NCBI GenBank assembly: GCA_041484525.1
Contig: JBGPHT010000007.1
Location: 1-64,000, forward strand
DNA from: JBGPHT01 sp041484525
GTDB lineage: Bacteria; Acidobacteriota; Terriglobia; Bryobacterales; Bryobacteraceae
Direction: 5' to 3'
Length of the DNA: 64,000 bases
Below are positions 7,984-18,600 of this stretch, piece after piece (position 1 is the stretch's first letter; each line of letters starts with the position of its first letter). The notes below the pieces were generated by a model. That model had not been told where the DNA came from. It searched no databases and saw only the letters and a list, made by a program, of their open reading frames with translations. The position numbers and the translations under genes are program-made.

Positions 7984-8418
7984 ATGCCGGGGATGCCGCC
8001 TGTAGTACGATACAGGCAGGAGTCCCCGCATCTGAGTCACGCCGATCTGAAAGAAACTACGCACACCCGAATCTCCACCGCCAACTGGCTCGTCGCCGTG
8101 CGCGCGGCTGAATCCAAAAAGGCCACCGATATTACGGTCCTCGATCTCACCGGCATCACCTCGTTTGCCGACTACTTCATCATCTGCACCGGCGCCAACC
8201 AGCGCCAGATTCAAGCCATCAGCGATGAAGTGAATCTGCAGATGAAGCAGCAGGCCGGCGAGCTGCCGGTCAGCGTCGAAGGCTACAGCCAGGCGGAATG
8301 GGTGCTGGCCGATTACGGCGACCTGCTGGTCCATATCTTCTCGCCGAAATCGCGCGAGTATTATTCGCTCGAACGGCTCTGGCGCAGCGCCAAAACCGTC
8401 GCCATTCCGCCCGAGTGA
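7984..8418 (+). CDS. rsfS: Ribosomal silencing factor RsfS
   Basis: Binds L14 on the 50S subunit and blocks subunit joining during starvation. The DUF143 core is complete: KKATDITVLDLTGITSFADYF, ICTGANQRQIQAI, GYSQAEWVLADYGDLLVHIF and REYYSLERLW. The core needs about 115 residues; the start is uncertain, and ATG 7984 gives 144 residues with a poor ribosome site (ATG 7993 is equally possible). It is the first gene of the rsfS-rlmH-accD-folC run and its TGA overlaps the rlmH start. Confidence 0.9.
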   Translation: MPGMPPVVRYRQESPHLSHADLKETTHTRISTANWLVAVRAAESKKATDITVLDLTGITSFADYFIICTGANQRQIQAISDEVNLQMKQQAGELPVSVEGYSQAEWVLADYGDLLVHIFSPKSREYYSLERLWRSAKTVAIPPE

Positions 8419-8834
8419 AGATCTTCCTCTACTTCATCGGCAAACCCAAAGATCCGCACTCGAACGCGCTCGCCCAGGACTACGTGGCACGCGTCTCCCG
8501 CTACTGCCCCGCCGAGATGCGCGAAATCCGGCCGGATCGCTTCGACCTGGCGGCGCGGCATCCCAGCGCCCGCAAAGTGTTCCTCGATCCCGCCGGCCAA
8601 CCGATGGATTCCGCCGCCTTCGCGAAGCTGATCGCGAAATCCGAAATGGAAGGCCGCGACCTCGCGTTCCTAATCGGCGGCCACGACGGTCTCCCCACCG
8701 GCTGGCGCGAGCGTGCCGACCTGCTGCTGTCGCTTTCGCCTATGACGTTTCCCCATGAACTGGCGCGCGCCATGCTCGCCGAGCAGATCTATCGCGGGTT
8801 CGCAACCTTGCGGGGCCATCCCTACCCGCGTTAA
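8415..8834 (+). CDS. rlmH: 23S rRNA pseudouridine-1915 N3-methyltransferase
   Basis: SPOUT-family methyltransferase that modifies pseudouridine 1915 in helix 69 of 23S rRNA. The start is a GTG at 8415 that overlaps the rsfS stop codon (GTGA), giving VKIFLYFIGKPKDPH and 139 residues, slightly below the usual 155. The SAM-binding knot is visible in LAFLIGGHDGL and LSLSPMTFPHELARAMLAEQ, with the family-typical C-terminus YRGFATLRGHPYPR. The translational overlap with rsfS suggests coupling. Confidence 0.93.
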   Translation: MKIFLYFIGKPKDPHSNALAQDYVARVSRYCPAEMREIRPDRFDLAARHPSARKVFLDPAGQPMDSAAFAKLIAKSEMEGRDLAFLIGGHDGLPTGWRERADLLLSLSPMTFPHELARAMLAEQIYRGFATLRGHPYPR

Positions 8835-8847
8835 CGTAGTCACTTGA

Positions 8848-9710
<863 letters not shown>

Positions 9711-9714
<4 letters not shown>

Positions 9715-10973
9715 ACTACCCCGATTCGGTTCAATTCCTCTACGCGCTCGGCAACGAAATCAAGACCGCCAAGTTCGGACTGGAGCGCATCCGCGCGGTG
9801 CTCGACGCGCTCGGCCGGCCGCAGGATCGGTGCCGCTTCGTCCACGTTGCCGGCACTAACGGCAAGGGCTCGGTCTGCGCCATGCTGGAATCGGCGCTGC
9901 GCGCGGACGGCCGCCGAACCGGCCTGTTCATCTCCCCTCACCTCGCCGAACCCACTGAGCGCATCTGCATCGACGGCGAGCCGATTTCGGCGGAGCGCTT
10001 CACGGAAGTCTTCGACCGCGTCCACGCCGCCGTCGAGAAAATGCTCGATGAGGGCGCGATCGATCTGCACACAACTTACTTCGAAACCGTCACCGCCATG
10101 GCGATGCTGGTCTTCGCGGAGGAGCACACCGATATCGTCGTGCTCGAGGCCGGGCTCGGTGGCCGGCTGGATGCCACCAACGTGGTCGATCCCGAGTTGT
10201 GCGTGATCACTCCAGTTGACTTCGACCACGAGGCCTACCTCGGCAAAAGCATCGAGTCGATCGCGGGCGAGAAGGCCGGCATTTTGAAGGCCGGCGTGCC
10301 GGCCGTCTTTTCGCGGCAACGGGAAGAGTCGGCGAGGGTCCTCGACCTGCGTGCCGCCGAACTTTCGATTGCGGTGGCGCGGACCGAAGCCTGGCCCGTC
10401 GCCGAGTTGGAACTGGATGCGCGCGGCAGCCGTTTCCTGCTGCTGGGTGAGCGGGAACTGCGGATCGCTTGCCCGCTGGCCGGAGAACATCAGGTAGAAA
10501 ATGCCGCTACCGCCGCCGTAGCCCTGACGCGGCTCGGTGTTTCGGATTCGGCAATCGAACAGGGCATCGCTCGCACCCGCTGGCCCGGCCGCCTGGAGCG
10601 TGTCTCCAAAAATCCGGAAATTATCCTCGATGGCGCCCACAACCCCGCTGGCGCGCGGGCTCTGGCGGCTTACATCGAGCGCTTCTATCAGGGCCGCCAC
10701 GTGTGCCTGATCTACGGCGCCATGCGCGATAAATCCATCGCCGAGATCAGCGGCATCCTGTTCCCGCTAGCCGGTGAAGTGATCGTGACGGCCCCGAAAC
10801 AGGCGCGCGCCCTTTCGCCCGAATCCATGCGCGAGATCGCCGGGCACTCCAACCTGCGCACGGCGCCGGATATCGAACATGCCCTGGTGCTAGCCTCGGG
10901 TGACGTCACCTTTATAACCGGCTCGCTATTCCTGGTGGCGGAGGCGCGCGCGATTCTGGTGAAGAATGGCTAG
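9711..10973 (+). CDS. folC: Folylpolyglutamate synthase / dihydrofolate synthase
   Basis: Mur-ligase-family ATPase that adds glutamate to dihydropteroate and/or folates. The GTG at 9711 overlaps the accD stop (GTGA) and gives a 420-residue protein, normal for FolC. The ATP-binding P-loop GTNGKGS is at residues 48-54, followed by FISPHLAEPTERI, VLEAGLGGRLDATNV, ITPVDFDHEAYLG and the C-terminal ILDGAHNPAGARAL. The accD-folC pairing is common in bacteria. Confidence 0.96.
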
Positions 10974-11029
10974 CCACTGATGGACACGGATGGACGCAGA
11001 TAGCTAACAGAATTGCTTATCCGCGTCCG

Positions 11030-11103
11030 GTCGCGGTAGGGACGTCCGTTGCCGGACGCCCCCCGCACGGATCCGTACGAGCGCACTCTAGCGCATACGG
11101 CTC
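11030..11103 (-). ncRNA. Group II intron domains V and VI
   Basis: Positions 11069-11103 (minus strand) read as a domain V: GAGCCGTATGCGC, a short loop, GTGCGC, and CGTACGGATC, with the catalytic AGC triad near the 5' end of the hairpin. It is followed by a G/C-rich hairpin (11030-11067) in the place of domain VI. Domain V begins at the stop codon of the maturase frame, as is typical. Confidence 0.7.
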
Positions 11104-11327
11104 TTACCTCGGGTGCATAGCGTCGAAGCGACCCCCTGGTAGATGCAGAATCGCGGCGGAGGCAGGTAACGATCCACAATCGGAAGGAACCGCTCCCACT
11201 TGTGACGGTCTCGCTGGCTTCGACGCCGGAGCGCCGCCAGCCACATGCGGGCCACCTCCCGTTGGAACGTCCGTAGGGCCGCGAAGTTTCCCGGCACAGC
11301 ATGATAGTTGAAGTATCCCTGCACCAC
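11104..11327 (-). pseudogene. Group II intron reverse transcriptase/maturase, C-terminal fragment
   Basis: About 70 residues match the maturase C-terminus by eye: VVQGYFNYHAVPGN, LRRRSQRDRHKWERF, IVDRYLPPPR and then RFDAMHPR followed by TAA at 11104. The first and last parts are in different frames, so there is a frameshift near 11150 as well as loss of the whole RT domain. It is non-functional. Confidence 0.75.
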
Positions 11328-11334
11328 CGGCCGT

Positions 11335-11674
11335 TCCCAATATCGCGACCCGGCGCGGCGGACGGCTTATGCGGACCAGGTACTCGAACGTGTACGACGC
11401 CTGCCGGGCGTGGCCGCGTGGCGTGCCAGTCAAAAGCGAAAGAGCGAGCTGAGGGAGATCGGAATCGGCATCGGTTCAGTGCATACCGGTCTCGGGGCCG
11501 CCGCGGAGGTGATCCGCAATTCGGCGCCGGCCTGGCGGCGGAAACAGGAACCCGTACTCCGCGAGCTATTCGCGGAGTTCTTGAGGCAGCCAACGGCCGA
11601 GCTGTTCACTGGCGTCGTGGTGGGAGCCCATGCGCTTTTGGCTTCCATCTCGTTGGAGCATTTCCTTGAAGCAG
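11335..11674 (+). other. Mosaic of gene scraps, including an FtsX-type permease fragment
   Basis: Positions about 11335-11418 encode QYRDPARRTAYADQVLERV then RRLPGV, which resembles the periplasmic-domain start of MacB/FtsX-like (ADOP) permeases common in acidobacteria. The following stretch to 11685 is open (AAEVIRNSAPAWRRKQEPV and on) but is not recognised. No start codon or complete domain is present. The region seems to be debris joined to the truncated intron. Confidence 0.4.
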
Positions 11675-12154
11675 ATGGGGACTAACACCAAACCCGCCAG
11701 ACGCGAGCAACCGAAAGCATCGGTTTTTCAAATCGCCTCCCACTCCAAGCCCCGGCAGTTCATTCCGGTGCCGGTTGGAGGGCGAAACCTGGAGACCTGG
11801 CGCATGCATTGCATTCTGCGGCTCGATCTCGCGCCCCGCGGCAGTAAGGTTCAAACCGCACATCGGCTCGCTCGGGAGTTCGGCGTTTCCCTTAGTTCCA
11901 TATACCACTGGCGCCAGCAACTCCGGATTTACGGATTTTCGGCTCTCATTCGACAAGACCGCGTTGACCGCGGCCGTTCACGGGTGTTCGATCACGCGAC
12001 GCTTGGTGAGATCAGGCGTGCATCAGAACGCGTTCGCAAGTTCGGAGATCTGCGGCGCGAGTGGAGCGTCTCGGGGTGTAGCTACGAAACGTTCCGGGGG
12101 TGGCTGAGGGCAGCGCAGAGGGTACGGATTTTGAGCAGGGGGACAGCATCATGA
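11675..12154 (+). CDS. Helix-turn-helix protein, transposase-like DNA-binding domain
   Basis: A 159-residue protein starting at ATG 11675. Residues about 58-100 form a classic HTH: QTAHRLAREFGVSLSSIYHW, followed by a basic segment, and a second possible HTH (CSYETFRGWLRAA) lies near the C-terminus. This double-HTH layout is like the DNA-binding part of Mu/IS-type transposases or of invertebrate-style Paired domains; no DDE catalytic domain follows. It may be a regulator or a transposase remnant. It is followed after 14 bp by a strong inverted repeat (12169-12197) and then by the coiled-coil gene at 12226. Confidence 0.5.
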   Translation: MGTNTKPARREQPKASVFQIASHSKPRQFIPVPVGGRNLETWRMHCILRLDLAPRGSKVQTAHRLAREFGVSLSSIYHWRQQLRIYGFSALIRQDRVDRGRSRVFDHATLGEIRRASERVRKFGDLRREWSVSGCSYETFRGWLRAAQRVRILSRGTAS

Positions 12155-12168
12155 AGATTCGATCAACG

Positions 12169-12197
12169 GGAAACCGACAGGTTACCTGCCGGTTTCC
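12169..12197. repeat. 29-bp near-perfect inverted repeat
   Basis: Arms GGAAACCG (12169-12176) and CGGTTTCC (12190-12197) enclose an inner CAGG-TTA-CCTG, with a single A/C mismatch in between. It lies between the HTH gene and the coiled-coil gene. There is no U run after it, so a protein-binding site or transposon-end remnant is as likely as an RNA hairpin. Confidence 0.7.
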
Positions 12198-12225
12198 ATG
12201 AGAAATATATACCGCTTCCACATAC

Positions 12226-13128
12226 ATGGCCCGCGGAGAGCGCTCCCGGCGCCGATCCTCAACCGACGAGCTAGTCTGTCCGGAAATCCGTTTGCTGCTG
12301 GAGAAGATCACCGATGCTCGCCAGCAACACTCCGATCTGCTAACAAAGCGCGAGGCACTGAACACAGAATTACACCAGATCGAACGTAGAGCGGATGCGA
12401 GCGCTGACGATATTCGACGCAACGATGAGCGGATGGCACTCGAAGGCGTCGCTTCCGAGGCCGAAACACTGGAGGAGTTGGAACTCGCTCGACTTACAAG
12501 GCAGATCCGGATCGTGCGGGCCGGAATTTCTTCACTCGCCGTCCAGCTTCAGCAATCGGACGCGAGAATCGACCAACTGACCAAAGATGGTGAGTCGGCC
12601 TGGGATGCGGTTGGCATGCGCGCCCTGAACGACTTGCACCTGCAATATCTGAATGCCGCTCTAGTGGTCAAGGATCTCTTGTGCCAGCGCGCTGCGTGGC
12701 TGTATTTCTTCGGCGATTCGCGTTATAGGGAACGGGTGTCGTGGCCTCATCACTCCGGCTACTTGAGAAACATCGAAACCGGCATACTGATGTTCAACGT
12801 CGGTGAGATCACGGGCGACCCGGCCCAGTGGACTCCGGCCGCGATTGCACTGCGCGGGGCAATTTCCGCGTTGCGTTTGCAAATTGACGTAGCCGAGGGG
12901 AGAGGCGTTGTTCCTTCCGTAGTGGCTCCAATAGCGGGTGAGCTTCAGGACGGCGGCGGAGCTGAAGCCGGTGAGGAGAATGACGGGCCGATTGACGATG
13001 AAGATCCAGGCGATGCCCAGGAGGAGGATTTCGAAGACGGCTCGGACGGCGGCGGAGCTGAAGCCGGTGAGGAGAATGATGGGCCGATTGACGATGGCCC
13101 AGGCGATGCCCAGGAGGAGGATGAGTGA
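12226..13128 (+). CDS. Coiled-coil protein with duplicated acidic C-terminal tail
   Basis: A 300-residue protein I cannot assign to a family. Residues about 20-130 are helical and heptad-like (LLLEKITDARQQHSDLLTKR, LEELELARLTRQIR), a middle part (130-225) looks globular with WLYFFGDSRYRERVSW and YLRNIETGILMFNVGEI, and the last 60 residues are almost entirely acidic/glycine-rich. The tail is made of two copies of a block containing GGGAEAGEENDGPIDD and GDAQEED. There is no signal peptide. No good ribosome site is seen before ATG 12226. The position after an HTH gene in a mobile-element zone suggests acquired DNA. Confidence 0.5.
   Translation: MARGERSRRRSSTDELVCPEIRLLLEKITDARQQHSDLLTKREALNTELHQIERRADASADDIRRNDERMALEGVASEAETLEELELARLTRQIRIVRAGISSLAVQLQQSDARIDQLTKDGESAWDAVGMRALNDLHLQYLNAALVVKDLLCQRAAWLYFFGDSRYRERVSWPHHSGYLRNIETGILMFNVGEITGDPAQWTPAAIALRGAISALRLQIDVAEGRGVVPSVVAPIAGELQDGGGAEAGEENDGPIDDEDPGDAQEEDFEDGSDGGGAEAGEENDGPIDDGPGDAQEEDE
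12949..13122 (+). repeat. In-frame tandem duplication encoding the acidic tail
   Basis: Two copies of about 80 bp (12949-13029 and 13045-13122; period 96 bp) are nearly identical, differing by a 3-bp deletion and a single synonymous T/C change. The high identity points to a recent duplication. Confidence 0.85.
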
Positions 13129-14181
13129 ACGTTTTTCCAGGGGGGACTGGAAGGCGGAGGGTTGCACAAGGGAACCCAGACTGTAGAGCATAGCTACTTT
13201 CAAGACACCTCAGGGCGGAGTGGGCGCCAGGACACTCCGCGTCTTCACGGATCGGAGGACAGGTGCGAGCGTATTTCCACCTGCCACTCGTGCACGACGG
13301 CGCGCGCGATCTTCGGCCGCGTTAAGATGGGCAAGGAAGGACTGGCCCCGTTTGTCTGGGCGCCCTGCACTTGGCCGGGCACAGCGGGCGACGCGTCACA
13401 GGCTCCAGGACTTGGAGGACGGGGGCGTTATCGGGTAAACGCTAGAGCGGAAAGCGCAAAACCCGGCCCCTCCGCAACCTCCCCGATATCCGTGTGCCTG
13501 CTCATTCCCCTCTCATCCGGTGCCCCTTTTGTCGCACGCAATGTTGACTTTTGGTCCCAAATAATTCTGCTCGCATTAGCAGTTAGGCGTGCCGTCCAGT
13601 CCGCTACGGACCGATCTGGTTCGTAAAACCCAGCTTGTCTCACCACTGTGCTCTTAGCGCGTCGGGGCGTCTGCCTCTCCTTCGCCGCACCGCGCTTGGT
13701 CACACGGCAGACTTAGGCTTTTTGGGATACGTCTCGGCAATCTGGTAAAACGTGTTTCTAATTTAGCTGCATAGTGCGAGCGCTGGTGTGGCACTTTGGG
13801 CCGCGCCTGGAACGCCAGGAGCCGGCGTAAGGCAGTGCTCGATGGCGAACAGCACGCCCAGGTGCAACTGGATCGACCCCGCTTCAGCTCCTGGCTACGG
13901 GTCTAATCCCGCCGCCCTTTCGGAGTGAGCTTTCATCAGGTAGCCCTTTGCTCTTTGTGCCGCGTCCTCTCAGCGTGCCTTGCGGATATGTTGGCCGTCG
14001 TCGGACTCCAGGCGTTCCCACGTGCGGGGAGGCGACGCGCAGAGGACGTGCGTCATTCTTTCAGGCGGCTTTCAGCCGCAACCTAAATCCACCCGCTTCG
14101 CGACGGTAGTCTCCCAACTCCATCTTCGACAAGATTCCCTGCCGGTGCTAATCCCCGCCCGCCCCGCGTTATGCTAATGGC
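13129..14181. other. Gene-free or decayed stretch of about 1 kb
   Basis: No frame in this stretch combines a plausible start, a recognisable motif and consistent codon use. Short open frames exist on both strands (for example 13428-13703 minus) but none resembles a known protein. No tRNA, rRNA or clear terminator was seen. It may be decayed coding DNA belonging to the neighbouring debris zone. Confidence 0.5.
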
Positions 14182-15030
14182 TTGACGCCCCGACCGAATC
14201 AGGAAGAACCCAAGCAGCCGCCCCGCGCATCCGTTGTGGTCGTGTCCCGCAACCGGGTCGAGCGGCTGAGGAAATGCCTCGAGTCGCTCGAGAAATCTGA
14301 CGGCCGCGAACGCCTCCAGATCATCGTGGTGGATAACGGCTCGACCGACGGCAGCGCCCGCGTGGATGCCGATTTTCCCAACGTGCAGTACGTCCGCCTG
14401 CCGAAGAACTTCGGCCTCACCAAAGCCTTGAACCTCGGCTGGCGCGCGGCCGACGCCGAGTACGTCTTCTTCCTGCACGACGATACCGAAGTCGCCCCGG
14501 ACGTGGTGGCGCGCCTGGCCGAGACGCTGGATGCGAATCCCGACGCCGCCGCCGCGTGCCCGCTGCTGGTTGACGACAACGGCCGGCCCGCGCCGCAACT
14601 CGGCACCTTGCCTCCGACCGGCGAGTTCCGCCCGGCCCAGCCCGCCGGCCCCGAACCGTTCGGCGTCCAATACGCGCGCGGCGCCGCGTTGATGGTGCGC
14701 GTCCTCGCCATCCGGTCGATTCGCCAGATCGACGAACGCTACGGCCAGTTCGGCAGCGATGCCGACCTTGCCGAGCAGATTCGCCGCGCTTCCAAGAAGA
14801 CTCTGCTGGTGCCTGAGGCGCGCGTGCGCCATCATCCGCACGATGGCTACACCGCGCTCGAACGCGCCGATTTTATGCTTGGACGCGCCGTTTTTCTAGG
14901 AAAATATCAGGGATTCGGAGCCGGCCTCCGCGCGCGAATGGGCTCTATATTCGGCCCCCTGCTGGGCTTCCGCCTGGCAGAGTTTCGCTACACCATCTCC
15001 AGCCAGAAAATCGACGGCACGCAATCCTGA
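14182..15030 (+). CDS. Family 2 glycosyltransferase
   Basis: A 282-residue GT-A enzyme that probably transfers a sugar from a nucleotide donor to a cell-surface acceptor. Visible are the N-terminal strand SVVVVSRNRVERLRKCLESL, the nucleotide-binding IIVVDNGSTDGSA, the loop PKNFGLTKALNLGWRAA, and the metal-binding HDDTE block. The C-terminal part (RIRRASKK-like and HHPHDGYTA) fits rhamnosyltransferase-like members. The listed start is a TTG at 14182; no in-frame ATG is available nearby, so the start is uncertain. It stands alone, far from the main glycan cluster at 46.7-57 kb. Confidence 0.85.
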   Translation: MTPRPNQEEPKQPPRASVVVVSRNRVERLRKCLESLEKSDGRERLQIIVVDNGSTDGSARVDADFPNVQYVRLPKNFGLTKALNLGWRAADAEYVFFLHDDTEVAPDVVARLAETLDANPDAAAACPLLVDDNGRPAPQLGTLPPTGEFRPAQPAGPEPFGVQYARGAALMVRVLAIRSIRQIDERYGQFGSDADLAEQIRRASKKTLLVPEARVRHHPHDGYTALERADFMLGRAVFLGKYQGFGAGLRARMGSIFGPLLGFRLAEFRYTISSQKIDGTQS

Positions 15031-15129
15031 GCGTGGGGCAGACGCCCGCCGCATAACCAGATGCTATACCTCGCTACTTACCTTTGATATCTAGCGATTA
15101 TATCCGTACGCCGGGTAATATCTTGAGGT

Positions 15130-15615
15130 ATGGAAGGCCTGCTCTGGATCTTGTTGCCGAGCTTCGTCGCAGTCGCGTCCGGCTTGCTGGCTTGGTTTGT
15201 CATGCAGTCCCGCATGGAGGTAGCGCTTGCGCAGCAACGCGAACGCCTGGCGGAAGCGCGGGGCGCGCTGGATGCCGAAAAGAACGCCCTGCAGGAGTCG
15301 CTCGATTCCGCGCTGCGCGCCGCCACGGAAACCGCCCGCCGGCAATCCTTCGACGATTTCCTCAGCGAGCTGAAAGTGGAACAGCGGCACTACACTCGTG
15401 AAAACCGCCTGCTCATGCAAAACCGCAAAAGCCTCGTGCTGCAGGAGCGCATGTACTTCCGGAATATTCCGCTGTCGGACTGGATCGAGCACGAAGTCAC
15501 GCTCGATGACGCCACCGATGTCGACCGCCTGGTGCAGGACATGACAGTGTTCGATAAGGCTGTGGTCAGCATCGCCGACATTCCCCGCCAACCCCAGCGT
15601 AAGGCGCTGGCGTAG
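15130..15615 (+). CDS. Membrane-anchored coiled-coil protein of unknown function
   Basis: 161 residues: one N-terminal transmembrane helix (LLWILLPSFVAVASGLLAWF), a coiled coil (about residues 30-75, LAQQRERLAEARGALDAEK), then a soluble domain with FDDFLSELKVEQRHYTREN, QERMYFRNIPLSDWIEHEV and a short C-terminal tail. The layout suggests a cytoplasmic domain tethered to the inner membrane. I do not recognise the family. It ends 45 bp before the Tricorn-like gene in the same direction and may share its transcript. Confidence 0.7.
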   Translation: MEGLLWILLPSFVAVASGLLAWFVMQSRMEVALAQQRERLAEARGALDAEKNALQESLDSALRAATETARRQSFDDFLSELKVEQRHYTRENRLLMQNRKSLVLQERMYFRNIPLSDWIEHEVTLDDATDVDRLVQDMTVFDKAVVSIADIPRQPQRKALA

Positions 15616-15660
15616 AAATTCATCAGGAAAACCGCGGCATCTGCGCGCTAAGATGTCAGC

Positions 15661-18600
15661 ATGCGCCACCGCTCGCTTCTCCTCCTTTTCTGCGCTTCCG
15701 CCCTCTTCGCCGCCGACCCCCAGGCCTATTTCGGCGAGCCTTCCGTCTCTCCCGACGGCTCCGAAATCGCGTTCGTATCGGGCGGCGACCTCTGGACCGT
15801 CCCCGCGCGCGGCGGTGACGCGCACCTGTTGGTGTCGCACCCCGCCACCGAATCGCGGCCGCTCTACTCGCCCGACGGCAAATCGCTCGCCTTCACTTCC
15901 AACCGCACCGGTGGCGGCGATGTCTACCTTCTCACCTTCGCCACCGGCGATCTGAAACGCCTCACCTTCGACGACTCGAACGAGCTAGTGGAAGGCTGGT
16001 CGCCTGACAGCAAGTACATCTACTACTCGTCCTCGGCGCGCGATATTTCCGGCATGAACGATATCTATCGCGTGCGGCGCGACGGGGGCACTCCCACGCA
16101 GGTCACGGCCGACCGCTATACCACCGAATACTTCGCGGCGCCCTCGCCCGCCGGCGACACGTTGGCTTTCACCGCGCGCGGCAACGCCGGCAGCCAGTGG
16201 TGGCGCAAGGGCCACAGCCATCTCGACGAATCCGAAATCTGGCTGCGCCGCGAAGGCTCGCCCGCGCAGTATGAGCGCATTACCGAAGGCGGCGCCAAGG
16301 AAGCCTGGCCCATGTGGAGCAAGGACGGCCGCACTCTCTTTTACATGTCGGACCGCTCCGGCGCGCAGAACATCTGGAAGCGCGCGCTCTCCGGCAAGCC
16401 GCAGCAGGTCACGCGCTTCACCGGCGGCCGCGTCCTCTGGCCGGCCATCTCCGCCGACGGCCGCATCGTCGTCTTCGAGCGCGATTTTCGCATCTGGAGA
16501 ATGGAGACCGAGACCGGCAAAGCGGCGCCCGTCGAAATCGCGCGCCGCGGCGTCCCCGCCGCCCCCAGCGTGCAGCACATCTCCTTGAACGGCCAGTTCC
16601 AGGGCCTGACGCTCTCGCCCGATGGAAAGAAGGTCGCGTTCCTCAGCCGCGGAGATGTCTTCGCCGCTTCGTCGAAAGATGGGGGCGACGCCGCCCGCAT
16701 TACCAACACACCCGCTCCCGAATCGGCGCTCGCGTGGACACCCGACAGCCGCAAGCTGGCTTACGTTTCCGAGCGCAATGGCAAGGGGCAGATCTTCCTC
16801 TACGAATTCTCGACCAACCAGGAGACGCAGCTCACCACGCAAGGCGCCGACACCGCGCCGCGCTTTTCGCCCGATGGCAAATCGCTGGCTTTCCTGCGCG
16901 ACGGCCACGAATTGTGCGTGCTCGATCTCGCCGGCAAGCAGGAGCGCGTCCTTGTCACGGGACAGTTCGGCCTGCCGCCGCTGATTGACGACTCGCCGTT
17001 CGCATGGTCGCCCGACAACCAGTGGATCGCTTATCTGGATGAGGCCGGCAAGGCGTTCTTGAATGTGAATGCGGTCCCCGCGGCCGGCGGTAAATCGCAG
17101 CCCGTCAGCTTCCTCGCCAACACGCAGGGCGGCGGACTGATCTGGTCGCCGGATGGAAAGTACTTGCTGTTCACCACCGGACAGCGCACCGAACCTACGC
17201 AGATCGCACGCATCGATCTCGTCATCCGGACTCCCAAATTCCGCGAGGATCAGTTCCGCGACCTGTTCAAGGAGCCGAACCAACCGCCCGACAAGCAGCC
17301 CACGGGGCAGGATTCCCCGGCGCCGCCGCGTCCTGCCGCGCCCGCCGCCAAGACGCCGACCGAGCCGGTGAAGATTGTCTTCGAAGGCATCCGGCAGCGC
17401 CTGTCGCTTTTGCCCGCGGGGCTCGACGTGGATTCCGTCGCCATCAGCCCCGATGGCAAGACTGCCGTGCTGGTCGCCGCAGCCGCCGGGCAGCAGAATC
17501 TCTACTCGTGGTCGCTCGACGAACTGGCCCGCGAAGCTCCGGTCGCGCGCCAGCTTACCTCGACGCCCGGGCGCAAGTCGCGGGTCCATTTCTCGCCCGA
17601 CAGCAAAGAAGTTTTCTATCTCGACCGCGGCGGCATCGCGTCGGTTGCGCTCGAATCCCGGCAGCCCAAGCCGCTGGCCGTAACCGCCGAGATGGATGTC
17701 GATTTCGGGCGCGAAAAGATTGAGGTTTTCAACCAGGCGTGGACCTACATCCGCGACCAGTTCTTCGACCCCAAGTTCAATGGCGTGGATTGGAATGCCG
17801 TGCGTGCGGAATACGAGCCGCTGATCGCCGGCGCCGCTACCACGGAGGAGATGCGGCGGCTCCTGAGCTTGATGGTGGGCGAGCTGAACGCGTCGCATCT
17901 GGGCGCGTCGGCGCCTCCCACGGGCGCGGCGGCGGCTTCGACGGGACGCCTCGGTCTCCGATTCGATCGCGCCGAATATGAAGGGTCGGGGAGGTTGAAG
18001 ATCGTCGAAGTCATCCCGCTCTCTCCCGCCGATGTGGCCGGCATCAAGCCCGGTGAAGTGCTCGAAGCCGTGGATGGCGCTGCTGTCGACGCCCGCACCA
18101 ACCTGGACGAGATGCTCGACCATAAGGTCGCACGGCGCGTCGCACTCAAAGTCTCGGGCCGCGAATTAGCCGTGCAGCCGATCAATTTGCAGACGGAGAA
18201 AGCGCTGCTCTATCGCCAGTGGGTCAACCAGAATCGCGACTACGTGGCGAAGATCTCGGGCGGCAAACTGGGATACGTGCACATGCAGGACATGTCGCAG
18301 GGCGCGCTCGACCGCCTGCACCTCGATCTCGACGCTGAGAACCAGGTGCGGCAGGGCGTGGTCATCGACATCCGTAACAACAACGGCGGTTTCGTCAATG
18401 CCTACGCGCTCGACGTGTTTGCCCGCCGGCCCTACCTGCGGATGACCGAGCGCGGCAAGAGCGAAGCGCCCGCCCGCGCCGTCCTGGGCCAGCGCGCGCT
18501 CGAGGCCCCGACCGTTCTGCTGACCAACCAGCACTCGCTTTCCGACGCCGAGGATTTCACCGAAGGCTACCGCGCGCTGAAGCTGGGCAAAGTGGTGGGC

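Larger units (their letters stand above)
11030..11327 (-). mobile_element. 5'-truncated group II intron (3' end only)
   Basis: On the minus strand the 3' end of a bacterial group II intron is preserved: the C-terminal piece of its reverse transcriptase/maturase, then domain V, then a domain VI-like hairpin ending with CTACCGCGAC at about 11030. Everything 5' of about 11327, including the catalytic RT domain and domains I-IV, is missing and replaced by unrelated sequence. The element cannot be autonomous. Confidence 0.75.

Noticed and set aside
13480..13680. Possible tRNA because of a TTCG-containing loop
   Set aside because: The arms do not form a cloverleaf and no acceptor stem or anticodon arm pairs.
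15985..18123. A 712-codon open frame on the minus strand
   Set aside because: It is antisense to the Tricorn-like protease, with no motif and an Arg/Gly/Asp-biased composition typical of shadow frames.
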